Under the pieces are notes generated by a model, which was not told the origin of the DNA, did not search any database, and saw only the letters and a list, made by a program, of their open reading frames with translations. Both the position numbers and the translations under genes were made by a program. 64,000 nt of DNA, taken from Dermanyssus gallinae (lineage: Eukaryota > Arthropoda > Arachnida > Mesostigmata > Dermanyssidae). Location: assembly GCA_003439945.1 (NCBI GenBank), contig QVRM01005485.1, positions 62,001 through 126,000 of the forward strand. The letters are read 5' to 3'. Numbering within the stretch: position 1 is the first letter of the stretch; each line of letters opens with the position of its first letter. Below are positions 11,831 to 22,999 of this stretch, piece after piece.

Positions 11831-13080
11831 TAGAAGGCGCCTTAACTCTGCCGTTGTTCACCTAACGTATTTATATGGTTAAATGTGTTGTGTTATTTAG
11901 CAATATGGTAGTCTATCTTCTCTAGTCATATGGCGCTACTGCCGAAAGTTCGCAGAATAATCACTAGATTTCTGTATGAGATTTATTAGACATGTAACAA
12001 TATTGTACTACCACGCGCTGTCGAGAGGAAAACTTCCTCGCAATGTATTTCCATCTTGCAAATAATGATTTGAGTCGAAGCATTTCTACATGTGCCAAAC
12101 GGATTGTACTCACCAAGGGCGTAAATAATTATTGTTCATGACGGTGTCCCGTCTCTTTTGTTTTTTAGTAAGGTGACACTAAATTAAACTAAAGGTAGAA
12201 TAATACGCGGGCGTTTAAGCGCCTTTCGGTAATACCTACTATACTGTACACATTAAAACAAAAAAGTAGTTTGATTTATTCCTGTAGTAGATTTTTAACA
12301 GATTTCTGTAGTAAATTGTATATATACAACAGTAGTAGATTTTATATATACAACATCTATAGGATACATGATGATCAGTCACTCGCTTGATATTACGCAG
12401 TACTGCCACCAGATAACGTAAATGAAATATTTTTGCTACTATTTCTATTATTAGAATACGTCTTATGTTAAGTATCTGCATGTGTTCAATAAATAATAGA
12501 ATCTATTTATTAGTCTCATTATATTTTAATGGTTTCCATAAATGGATGCGTATATCTATATGAAAAAAATTGAATTAGAATATTAGTTATGCTTATACCT
12601 TTACATGGATTGAAGTCGTTTTTAGGTCACATACAAATATTTATCCCAGTCATTAACTCATGATTTTAGATTACAATTGTCTAATGCACCGCATTGCCTA
12701 GATCGATATGCTATGTTGTGACGTGTTGAAACCGGAGCCACTAGTCATGTTTTAGCCAAAGTGTATAATACAAGGATGTACTCGCATAGTGGAAGCCACC
12801 ACTAAGTTTATACGATAGTGAAGACGACATTCTGGGGACGAGGGGCGTATCCGTTTGTGATCATAACTGAAAACATGGGTTGTGAAATACAGTAAATAGA
12901 GCACTATAGTTAGCCATAATAAAAACATTTGATGTTTTAATGAGGAGATAGTCCAAGCTTCTCCCCAAGGTGTACGTCTGCACTCCCTAGTCGAAGAGGT
13001 TGGCACCGTTCTGTTTGGTTTACAAATAGTACAGGTGGCGGTAAAAGCCTCTGAAATGTTCGAACCAATTGGGAACTTAG
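11831..13080. other. AT-rich DNA without recognisable gene
   Basis: Contains a short repeated TATATATACAACA motif near 12320 and 12345. Frames at 12239-12481 and 12752-13117 on the minus strand have no family signature. Confidence 0.4.
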
Positions 13081-13087
13081 AGAACAT

Positions 13088-13235
13088 TTGAAGCGCACTG
13101 TTGGGTGCCGCCATCACTGCAAGCCCTCACTAATGTGTCGTTATCATAAATTCGGCCACTCTAGTTATTGTTTTCGTTGTGTGCAAGGTATCCAACGCAT
13201 TTTCCCGCCTAGAGGATGTGCTCTCAGGCTAACTA
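13088..13235 (+). mobile_element. gag-like (LINE ORF1) zinc-knuckle scrap
   Basis: The frame reads KPSLMCRYHKFGHSSYCFRC, close to the first CCHC knuckle of Jockey-type ORF1 proteins ('PxxCYRCQRFGHSSxYC'), with a residue missing between the first two ligands. A second Cys pair follows. This is a fragment only. It could alternatively be chance Cys-rich coding. Confidence 0.35.
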
Positions 13236-14177
13236 TTGGGCCAGAGCTGGATAGCAAGAAGCCTGGTTGAAGAAACTAAACAAATATGGGTAAAATCGAC
13301 AATCGTCTGCTTTCGAAAGCAGCCATTGTCCTGTTTGAATCCACCGAGCAGCTTTTTAGAACGACCGTACGGACTGAGGGCAATTTAATTTTCAAAGTGT
13401 CTTGTCTATTGCAGCCTGCGCGGCTCGTTCGACTGACAGTGGGGCCCCATATGCCGTCTATGTAGAGAACTGGGCAGATGACAGCATGAGCCGTTTCAGC
13501 CGAAAAGCGCTTGTGTACGGCGGCGTTAAATCAGCCCGCGTCGTAACGGCTCTTTCCATTGTCGTTTTCAGACTGAGCAGGCGGTGTGCTAGCTATTTGA
13601 TAGCAACGATAAGTCGATCGTTGAGATCGACCCATTTCATCAAGAATAGCTACAAGGTTAAATACCAGAAAATAGTAAAAATCTAGCACATATACTGACT
13701 CTCAACCGGCCCTGCAGCCGAAGTCTGCAGCTAAGGACTGTATCATGCGTTTGTTGACATGTACATGTATATACATACCTACACGTCCACTTCCTTGCAA
13801 ATACTGCTATATTCCTTCCTTGCAAATACTAGAACCACGGACTGGCGTACTGCTGGTGGTGTTTTTATCGTCGTGACCAAGAGTCGCTAAGAACAGCTGC
13901 TGGCAGGCGCTGTGTTTAACGCGCATGGTTCCCAGGTGCTCCGGTCTGTGCCGTCTTCCGCTGGGGCTGGTTGGCGCTGAACGCCTCCCGTTCAAAGTGC
14001 TAAAAACGCTGACACGAGTGCACGGGAAGCGCACGTGTTGGCGCTCCTCACACCCACTAGCCCTAGAAGTCGAATCCTGCTCAAAGCTAGCTGTGTTTTT
14101 ATATGTCATTACATTTTTAAGGATTCTCTTGATCTATTCTTTCATTAAGCTTCCGAGAGATACATATTCAATGAGAA

Positions 14178-14247
14178 CTATATATGTATATATGTATATA
14201 TATGTATATATGTATATATGTATATATGTATATATGTATTATATATA
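14178..14247. repeat. TATG-interspersed TA repeat
   Basis: Alternating TATATATG/TATATGTA units over 70 bp, with an approximately 8-10 bp higher-order period. Confidence 0.9.
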
Positions 14248-15270
14248 GGCTGTCTTAGCTAGAAGCTTAGAAGCCGTGAAACTGTCATATGATAAACTTA
14301 TGCTTCCAACGTCGTGGCTCTTTTGTGTGTGTTGACGATTAGCCAATTCATGTTAGCGTAACGTCTATAAAGCTTCTGGCCTTGTTTTAGTCAGAGTCGA
14401 CTGTTTTATTCTTCAGTTATATTCACGTGCTTTATGCCTATACGTAGCCATACATGGCCTTAGAATAGTGGGTGGTTGGGTAGTTAAAAATGTAGAACTT
14501 TCCAAGTAGTGATGTAAAACGAAAGTGTACCTTTAGAAATGGTTATATCAATAAAACCTTAATATTAAAAAAATAACTTGTCAGTTCCTCATCAGGCAAT
14601 TCGTATTCGAGAAAAAATGTCCGTCGTTCTGTTACAAATACGATTTCAATCTCGTTGCAATTCTAGCAATCCCCGCACTGCCGTTTTTAAAGTCCTCTGC
14701 ATATAACAATCATCTAGTTATTGTTGTTAAATCTGCATATGTACCTGTAAGCATGGTATATCGCTGTTTCATCACTAAAGATCTAATTATGTATTTTTGT
14801 CTGTAATCATAATATTTATAATCTGTATGTATACCAATTGAATCGAAATGTATCACAAGAATTGAAATCGCCAGTAATATGTTTGCCTACTATGTGACCA
14901 GAGAATTGCCCTACAAGGCAGCTTCACGGGCTTCACTGCCTCGCAGTTTCTCCTACCCTTTGTTCCGTAAACAAGACATATTCTGTTTTATCATCTATTC
15001 TATTACCACAATAAAAGCCAGATGAACGATATCAAAAGGTCAGTATTGAATCACAGGTTAGATTAAATGCGCAGTGGCTACTCCACTGACAGTAGTCACA
15101 CAATATTGTTTTTCTCAACTCTTTAACCTAAACGGATAGACGGCACTGAATCAAAACAGCTAAGTCAACCTTATATCGGACTTCTACAAATGGTAACAGT
15201 GCACTTGAATTTAAAGCAAGGTCGAAATTACGCATGAGCCGAGAAGCTAGTTATTTAGTTTGTCTGGTAC
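14248..15270. other. AT-rich DNA without recognisable gene
   Basis: No open frame of note and no repeat structure visible. Confidence 0.4.
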
Positions 15271-15274
15271 GCCT

Positions 15275-15480
15275 TACTCTTCGGCTATTTTGTTTGGTTT
15301 CATCACGTCATCTGTAGTTCCATTCGTTATCATTCTGGTCACATTGCACTGCAATTTTTTGTCGCCACCGGTAATAATTTTAGGCGATTTAAACTAGTTC
15401 TGCTGGAAGGAAACCGTATGACTAACATATTCTAACGCTGGCTGGTAAAATAGATATAGTCGTATTGAATTCGTTCGTGA
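15275..15480 (+). mobile_element. LINE endonuclease scrap
   Basis: In one frame the sequence reads PPVIILGDLN, then a stop, FCWKET. The 'ViiLGDfN...W' pattern is the central motif of the apurinic-like endonuclease of LINEs. The upstream 50 codons are hydrophobic and consistent with the preceding beta-strand region. This is weak, isolated evidence. Confidence 0.3.
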
Positions 15481-15769
15481 AAATCAAGGTCACGTGATGT
15501 TTAGTTTTTTTTACCTCTAATGCCTCATATTATATACAAATATCCGTTTAAAACCTCAAACGTTTACCACTAAACTCATATTTAACAAAGATATTTAGAA
15601 AAGTGCACTATTTTATGGGATCAATTTGGTACAAGATCACTCGATTCGTGTTTTTGCCCGCCGATGTTGGACCGCGTGGTAATCACGAAAGATCCACAAG
15701 CTTCCCCCCCGACCTCCACCGGGGTCATGCATTAGCATGAGTGACCGAACGAAACAAGCATAGGTCCTT

Positions 15770-16065
15770 CTGCGTCTTCTTGGTTCTTGCAAGAATGGCT
15801 TCAGGGGATCGCTCGTAGTGAAAACGGGCGATATAACGCTAGCCGAGATTCTGGATCTTGCAAAGGAAAGAGGGCAACCATCATTGCCTGGCAAGACAAA
15901 TGGAAAAATCTTTCTGGAAACGTACACTAAAAACTAGAAGCTCTGAATTTGCACTACAGGTTCAGACAGGTGTGTCCTCTGCATGTTCGGAGAGCCTAGC
16001 GACGAAGAACGGACAGTGACCGAGAAGCTAGGTCGATTTAAAGTGCAACACCACTCTGTTCAATA
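15770..16065 (+). mobile_element. R1-like LINE ORF2 C-terminus, decayed
   Basis: One frame contains KRATIIAWQDKWKNLSGNV, matching the 'xRxxxIxxWQxxWxxxxxGxW' segment in the C-terminal part of R1-type ORF2. Another frame about 100 bp on reads DRCVLCMFGEPSDEERTV, resembling the terminal zinc-binding 'CxxC...DxxEHxxxxC' motif with the His replaced by Arg. Frameshifts separate the blocks. The downstream frame at 16067-16261 is not recognised. Confidence 0.4.
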
Positions 16066-16269
16066 GGTGGGGTACAGCGAAACTACCCACGGAATGGTCG
16101 TTAAGCTTCGAGCGAAATTCAACTTCACACGGCTGCTTAACGAACCGGAAGATGTATGTCCAGTGGGTCATAGAGGCATATGTGCAAAATATATGTGGCA
16201 GACAACACGGTATATGTGTCATAATTTAGATAGGCAGATCGGTGCGGACATATTCTCGTAAGCCTGTAG

Positions 16270-18355
16270 AAAAGAGTTTGGGATTCTGGAACGAGTCAAT
16301 TTTGCATTGGCAAACAGGTGACTTAGAATGCATCGTGGTTCTTCAGAATTGTGAACTTTGATATATTTTTAAGGTAAAATGTGGCAACCTTATGGGGCGG
16401 TATCCACCATAAAAATGAACGAGTCGGAGATCAGCAGCGTTAAAGTGAAGATATGGTACGCCCTAGTCAGACTAACAGCGGCGACCACCCGAGTGATCCG
16501 AAACAAAAGGATCAGCCTCCCGCAGCTATAGCTGCAATAACGGAACGACAGAATGTGAGGAGAAAGAGACCCGCGACTACGGCCTGCCACCGTTGTGGGG
16601 ACTCCTATCTGGTGGGAGTCTGCTCGGTCCGCTTATTGCAGGAAGGCAGCAGAGATGAGAAAAGCAAAGAATGCCACAGTCAAAAATGGCTACGATTATC
16701 CCGGCGAAAGATGGCTTGGTGGCAGTAGCAGGTGGGAACAGACTGCAGGAGTTTACGAGACTGGGCGCCCAAGCCTATGGTACCAGATACGTCAAATAGC
16801 AAGAGGGGGCGCGGCTGCTTAAGGCGCCAATTAAAGCCAGTTTTAGTCATACATGGTCCGGATCCGGAACGCAGAGTGGTTCTTTGCCACTTGGGAAAGT
16901 CAGAAGATTAAGAGTACGTTATATATCGCTATGCAGCCCTGCAGCGAGCTAGGGCAGGCGCCCTGCCAGCGATGCGCGGTATCCTTATGGTGGTAGCTCA
17001 CGCAACGGCCTGGGAAAAGGGGTGGAAAGAACGAAAGCACTTGATGCTATCATGAGGCTGAAGATAACTTTAAGGCGACACCTTGGCGGGGTAAGTCAAG
17101 ACAAGGAGCTGAAATAAAGCCTTTAACTCGGACTCTTTTCTCACAGTATCCAATTTTTCAAATACTCTGGTATGTTGCTTAAGCAAGCAATTTGTTCTTC
17201 TGCAATCGCACATTTTGCAAAGTGATCATTAGCCAGCCACATTAGTATAACAACTACTATTCACTCCTAAAACGACAAGTTCGCTACTATGGCTTTAAAA
17301 ATGCTTATTTCAACAAGTTCTACGACCCCTTCACGTTAATTTATCCTTGAACACCCTATATTCTCTTCTAATGTTGTGCATGTTCTGGCCGGTGTTATAT
17401 GTTTTTCATAGGAAGCAGAATTTTCTCACGAACACGGTTTTCTCACGATGTGCTTAGTTTCTGCATAGGAGGACTAGTTGTGTCGCAATTGCACATGTTG
17501 TGCTTCTATGTCGGGCAACAACACTAGAGTCACGAATTTTAGTGATTTCACTTTTGTCCGAAACAAGATTTCAGATACCATGTTCCATTGGAAACCATGT
17601 CGCTGAGGGTTTGCGACTATGCTGTTACAAGGGCTAGGAAACCCTAGAGAGACAGCTGTTTAAAATTGTTGATTTTAGCTTGTGAACAGAACCTTTTTTG
17701 GTAACTTATAGCCCTCGTGTAAGATTGGCTGGGAGCTTTTGCCCTTTGGCATGATGATTGGCACATGTGTTGTTCACCCATCGGAGGTCATGGTCACTCG
17801 TAAGCAAGAGTTAAAAACGGCCGTCCAGCATGGCGCTAGCACAATGTTAATATAAATGTGTTTATTGCAAATGCCGTCTGGTGCACTGGCTTTGCTGTTT
17901 GATAGCAGAAAAACGGCAACGTGGTTTGTCCACTTCATTAACAGTTAAATCCTTATATAAGTTAAAAATAATAATATTAGTATTTCATAAATATTTTGCC
18001 ATTCCATTGTGCATCTTTTTGACCAGGCACTGTAACGCGTGCCTGGAATACGGGATCGTGTCTGTTAAGCGCAGGATTATGCGAAACTAGCAAATGAGCT
18101 CACCTGCTGGCAGCTTGGCACTTCACCATCTGCGTCGTTCGGTGCTCATAATCATGTCGTTAAACAGTTGCTGTATCCTCTAACGTTCAAGTGTGTCGGG
18201 ACAGAAAAACTTGACCTAATAAACTGAGTTTATTTGTTTTGAACAAGCTTCTTGACAATGATTCATCGGCAGGTGCCGACTGCAGAATGTAGATGCGCCT
18301 CCAGTCGTAGAGGTACATGCCAGGTTATAGTTCCACAATAAGTAAGCTAATCCGG
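16270..18355. other. Unassigned DNA; small Cys-rich frame near 16.6 kb
   Basis: The frame at 16453-16728 includes RKRPATTACHRCGDSYLVGV. The Cys pair hints at a knuckle, but spacing to later Cys does not fit CCHC. The remainder (16.85-18.35 kb) is AT-rich without motifs. Confidence 0.3.
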
Positions 18356-18359
18356 TATC

Positions 18360-18475
18360 ACCGAGCAAGGTGGCTTAGTGGCAAAAGCCTTCGCCTTGCA
18401 TTAGGAAGGACTGGGTTCGAGACCCAGACCGGCCACTCTTAAATTGGTTTGCATGGTTTTAACTTAGACAAGGTA
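18360..18475 (+). mobile_element. tRNA-derived SINE, family S1, copy 1
   Basis: A tRNA-like head has box A TGGCTTAGTGG and box B GGTTCGAGACC at the spacing of a pol III internal promoter. It continues past the tRNA part into CCGGCCACTCTTAAATTGG. The same unit, more decayed, recurs at 37.4 kb with the identical 13-mer CCGGCCACTCTTA, so this is a dispersed repeat and not a tRNA gene. No clear target-site duplication was found. Confidence 0.6.
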
Positions 18476-19309
18476 AATGTCGGAGTGTATTAAAAAGTTA
18501 GACATGAAAAAACCGTACACGGGCATTAGCTTTACGGAAAAAAATTGTGTGCGCCAATATATCTCACATATCTCTGTCATACTCAACATGTGGCTGGCAA
18601 CTATGTCAATTGTCAAGCTTCCCGCGGGTCGTTCGAATGTTCACACTTCGCTTCCTATCCAGAAGCGAAACTTTGCAAAGTGTCAAGAAGAGCCACTATG
18701 TGCTTTTGAGCTGGGCAATCATTTTGTGCAAAACGATTGTTGTACGTCACGGCTATGCTCCGCCTGCTTGGCCATTTACGCTAGTATGCCTAATATGCAT
18801 GAGACACTACAGGCGTAATAGCCTGGGTTTTCGTTAATGCAATCTCTTGTACTTTTTAGAGCACTGACTCAGAGAAACACTCGTTGTACCTACCATGACG
18901 CCTACTGGCCCACGATTGTTAGCAACACAGTCGGCAGCTTCTTATAGTGTGATCGTTTTGTCGAGCTAATGAGCTGTTTAAAAAGATAATGCCGTTTTTC
19001 TTGAAACGTCTAAAAATATCATTAGCTACTGATGTTTGAAGGTTTTATTTACAAAAGCCTGCAGAGGGTGCAAATATTGTGTTTTCATACAAAAGTGTTT
19101 GCATTCACAAATACTTACACAACGGCTAACTTGGCCTTTGCACGTCCTTGATATTTTTATGAACCCATAGGCATCGCATCATCCTTATGACTTTATTGAC
19201 TGCTGTAAATGAATACAAGGTACTAGTTGTTTTAGTTTACGTTACTACTCTGCCTCTGAAATCCTTTCTTTAACAGCAGTTACATTGCGCGTACAAGTCG
19301 GAAAGCTGG

Positions 19310-19560
19310 CGCGAGCGCACGTCTTCCTGAAAGTCGCAAGTTGTCGAAGTACAGGGAGCTCTCGCCGCAATACATAATTCAGCCGATCGCCGTTGAAACG
19401 TTAGAGCCAATGAATGAGGCGATCGTCAAGTTCCTCAAGGAGCTTGCAAAGAGGGTAACTGCTGTGACAAAGAATGCCAGGGAGTACCTGGTATAGCGTT
19501 TTTCCATTGAAGTTCAACGTGGTAATAGCGGTAGTGGGGTCGCTCCCATCGCCGGGAAAA
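19310..19560 (+). mobile_element. E-like retroelement C-terminal domain, first copy
   Basis: One frame reads ESRKLSKYRELSPQYIIQPI, then AVETLEPMNEAIVKFLKEL, KRVTAVTKNAREYLV, a TAG stop, then RFSIEVQRGNSGSG. The stop lies where related sequences have Gln (QRFSI), so it looks like a single C-to-T nonsense change. The 'ExRK..KY' stretch and 'VETLxP' fit what I remember of a nuclease-like C-terminal domain carried by some invertebrate retroelements. It is related to, but clearly different from, the E copies at 19.6, 39.5 and 52.0 kb. Neither the RT nor the 5' part is visible upstream. Confidence 0.5.
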
Positions 19561-19589
19561 AGACTGCCCGAAATGCCGTAGTAGTAACA

Positions 19590-19834
19590 ACATCAATCGG
19601 CTATCCCCACGAATTTTGTCCTCTCGCGTTTAAAACCCTGGGTGCCCCTGGCGTTCGAACCAAGCAGCTGATCCACAAAACCGGAACTTTGTTAAGTCTG
19701 TCATCCGGTGATAACAGGTCGTCGTCTTTTTTAAACAACGTCTGGATCATAGCATACAACGTGAAAACGCTGCCTCCGTTCGGGGCACACTCCTGAAGTG
19801 GCCTCGCCCTGACCTCATCGAAACGGACACGTGA
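19590..19834 (+). mobile_element. E-family retroelement C-terminus, second copy
   Basis: It follows directly, and initially in frame, after the first domain. The sequence reads IGYPHEFCPLAFKTLGAPG, then after one frameshift QRLDHSIQRENAASVRGTLL (from 19736), ending in KWPRPDLIETDT and a TGA at 19832-19834. The same order (HEFxPLAFxTLGxPG, QRLDxxxQRxNAASVRxTLLKW) occurs at 39.5 kb, and the last part also at 52.0 kb. These three are therefore copies of one family. The function of the domain is inferred only from its place in a retroelement. Confidence 0.6.
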
Positions 19835-20765
19835 CAGTCACAATGCGCGCCTACTAGGCGCATTGGCTTAGCTGGTCTATTGTGGTGTGTGTAGCATATA
19901 CCTAATGTATTATACGGAAAATAAACTTAGCCTATCACTTCTCTTATTTGACTATATGAAACATATGAAACATTAAATAAACTTCTCGTTTTCTCGCTCT
20001 GAGTGCGATCCCTTTAAAACACCTTTCTTAAACATAAATCTCGGGACTGCATCACATTCAGTCCCAACACTCACAACGCAGCTGGTGTTCGTAATAACCT
20101 ACCATCGGGAGTCCACTAATGTTATGAAATTCAGATAACTGCTCATAAAGTAAAGCAAAATATGCATTGCCCAAAGAATCTCCTTGTTGCACGCCAGTCG
20201 CTAATAATCTAACATCTGTGCTGAAAAACAGGCATATTTATTGCTATATGTATTGTATTGAAAGCATAGTTTACTTAAGTTCTTTACAGGATTACACGAA
20301 GAGATACGTCTGGCATCTGCCCTTACTAGATCAATATTGTTTCAGTTTCTGAGTAAATGTGTACATTTTTTGAAAACGGGTGAGGTCTCATCATATATAT
20401 TGACTCATGGAAGTTAATTTCACTACCACTGCTGCAATTTTTGGACTCTGAACGACCAATGCAGTTCTGCTTCTCCTTGAGTTGACTCTGAAATATGTAA
20501 GCATAGAATCATAGAATTAAAACACCAGTAAAACATTTAATCTAGCACTCCTGCTAGTGGGCCATATAACAACGTTTAAAAAAGCAAAATAACTGAACAG
20601 ATCCGAAGAACTCATAATACAGCGTTTGAGGCAAATATCCGGCACGAGGAAATACTATGCAAGTCTAAACATTGTTAGGCATCGTGTTGTTCGTTCATAG
20701 TTGTCAGATGAGAATAACGCAAATATAACTTATATAATTGTTACTTACGGTTCACAGAGGTTCTG
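19835..20765. other. No recognisable gene
   Basis: AT-rich DNA after the E fragment. Part may be the E 3' UTR, but no end could be fixed. Confidence 0.35.
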
Positions 20766-20769
20766 AATA

Positions 20770-21209
20770 CAAATATCGAGGAATCCTTCAAGGCAACATA
20801 TTACCATTGGTAGCAGGAAGTTCCGGCTGATTTTTGAAAGACTTGAATAAGGTACGGTATAAATATCTAAACTTAAACATTACAATTTCTGAGTTAGACA
20901 TGTAATTTTATCTGCCATCAGCAACGTATCTTCAAAGTCCGAGCTGTACCCTTTGCAGATGACACGTCCATACTATTTAAAATATCAAATAGCTCACTGA
21001 GTAACGACATCTGTAGAGTAAACGAAATATTGAAGAGAAACATGGACACTGCATTTGCTTTGCTTCGTCTGAGCTTAGCTGTTTTGAATGCAGAGCCTTT
21101 TGCTTTGAAGTCTACGCATTCTCAAATTAGCGTTCGTGGGGATATACAAAAATACCACGCTAGATGTGGTGAAGTGGGCTGTGCTACCCGGTATTCCTCT
21201 ACAAGGTAA
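20770..21209 (+). mobile_element. CR1-like LINE RT fragment (FADD)
   Basis: At about 20780 a frame reads RGILQGNILPLV, matching the RT motif 'GVPQGSxLGP'. From 20928 to 21209 another frame stays open for 93 codons and contains AVPFADDTSILFKISNSS with FADD at 20952-20963. It continues with a 'LxNxxICRVNEIL' helix-like segment as in CR1/RTE-type RTs. The two parts are separated by stops, so the copy is dead. The strand and motif order are consistent with one element. Confidence 0.55.
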
Positions 21210-22562
21210 CACAATGACTTCGCGTAGCTGAGGTTCCCGCTTTTTTTAGTTTTATTAGTTATAGTTTAAACCGATTCACTGAGGGCTTAACTCAAGTTAT
21301 TGCGCCTGGTCTCGTATGTTCGTAAAGACAATAAATCCCGAGAATTAGGGGCCTGTTTACTGACAAAACGACAACCAAAAATAAATTGTCTGTAAGAAAG
21401 TTTGAAGGCATGAGCGCGACTGGCCCTTGAAAACAGTCACAAGCAAAAATCTCAAGACAGATAGAAGCCATGATCTCGTCATTCCTTCGTCAGAGGGGAT
21501 ATTATACTGTTTTATGTGATAATAAAGGTGATTTTATGTTATGCTATATCTTCTAAGCCGCGGTAGCCTGAAATAAGCCCTCCAAAGTATTCGCGACGCA
21601 AGACTACATGTGCCCAAGAAAAAGTTATAAAGTACCTTGTAGAGCAGAATCACCTTCAAAATATAGTTGAGATGAGAATGATGCCGAGGGGAATGCTTTT
21701 CGTGCAATTCTGCATTTTTTTCCACTAAAATAAGGGTTTAATTATAAAGACCTATGTTGGCAGAACTGGAACTAGGAGCTGGTTCTACCAGATGTAGTTA
21801 GATTTTCTTTTTAAGAGAGCTTACTTGCATACACTTGCAAGAACAAAATGGTTAAGGTTCTAGGAGGGTGAATTTCCTATTCTTACAGGAATTTCAATGG
21901 CAGTACGGCTTACCGCTTGCGGTTTGCTTAGCACAACAAAAACATAACTTGTAATTTTATTTATTTCTCACCCAATCAGGGCATAAATAATTTGTATTTG
22001 TTATGTTATAGAGAATACATATATATCATATCTTCTGGAAGACTCGGGTGCACACGGGTGGTCAGGCCCGCAGTTAGCATGAATCTCTACGGTCAAAAGT
22101 AAATTGCTGAATATCTTGAAGTAGGTGACCTTAAGCTCAGGCGGACCTAATTACTACACTGGAGCTATGACAAAGTATGCATACCACCCAAAGTGCGCGA
22201 GTTCAGAAAAAATGAACGGTCAAGAGGAAGTTTAAAGACGGCAGCAACGTCTGCCCGTAAAAGTCAAGAGGCCTTACGATTTGCGCCTAAAACGTTATTC
22301 AAAATGTAGTTGGTTGCGAGGATTTGGAATTCAATGAGAACGCTAGTGACGCCTCATAGTTGTCTGCGGTGGACTTTGAGGTAGGGCAATCGAGGAAGCA
22401 ATATCATAAGTGTATTGCTGGGATTATGAGGCCGGCTTGTAAGATGACACGGCCAATAACAGATGTCTGGACGAAATCCTTGTAAACGCAATCAACAACG
22501 TCCTTAATGCACCCATGGAAAAAAACACTGTACCGAATTACTGGTGGTTCGTTGGAAAAAGG

Positions 22563-22643
22563 CAAGAGTGTAATAAATGCATTAGGGCCCAGCTTCGACC
22601 AAAAGACAAGAGTGTAATAAATGCATTAGGGCCCAGCTTCGAC
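22563..22643. repeat. Tandem duplication, 44-bp period
   Basis: The unit CAAGAGTGTAATAAATGCAT plus TAGGGCCCAGCTTCGAC starts at 22563 and again, identical, at 22607. Perfect identity of the 37-bp core suggests a recent event. Confidence 0.9.
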
Positions 22644-22644
22644 A

Positions 22645-22990
22645 GAGAGGGTTCAACTCCCTGCGTAATTCACGTGATCCAAAAATGCTCAAAATTACTG
22701 GGTGTTTGTTTTATATACGAACACCCTACTAGGTATGCTGAAATTCTATAACAAACTATGTCTTGATATTTTGACCTTGAAACAGAATGCCGTTAGTAGA
22801 AGAATCTCACCAGAGAGGGTTCAACCCCCTGCGTAATTCACGTGATCAAAAAAATGCTCAAAATTATTGGATGTTTGTTTTATATACGAACACCCTACTA
22901 AGTGCGCTGAAATTCTACAACAAAAATGTGTCTTAAAACTCTATAACAAAAATATGCTATTTGTCCTTGAAACAGACTGTGTCTTTATAG
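22645..22990. repeat. Tandem duplication, about 168-bp period
   Basis: A unit beginning GAGAGGGTTCAAC at 22645 recurs at 22813. Shared landmarks are CTGCGTAATTCACGTGATC, TTTTATATACGAACACCCTA and CCTTGAAACAGA. The second unit carries a small internal expansion of a CTATAACAAAA-like word. GGTTCAACTCC resembles a pol III box B, so a SINE origin is possible, but no box A is evident. Confidence 0.85.
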
Positions 22991-22999
22991 TGATACAAC

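Noticed and set aside
16453..16728. gag zinc knuckle ACHRCGDSYLVGVC
   Set aside because: Cys spacing does not fit CCHC and no His is in place.
18360..18440. Functional tRNA gene
   Set aside because: Boxes A and B are present, but the flanking body recurs at 37.4 kb, which marks a SINE. A cloverleaf with a proper acceptor stem was not established.
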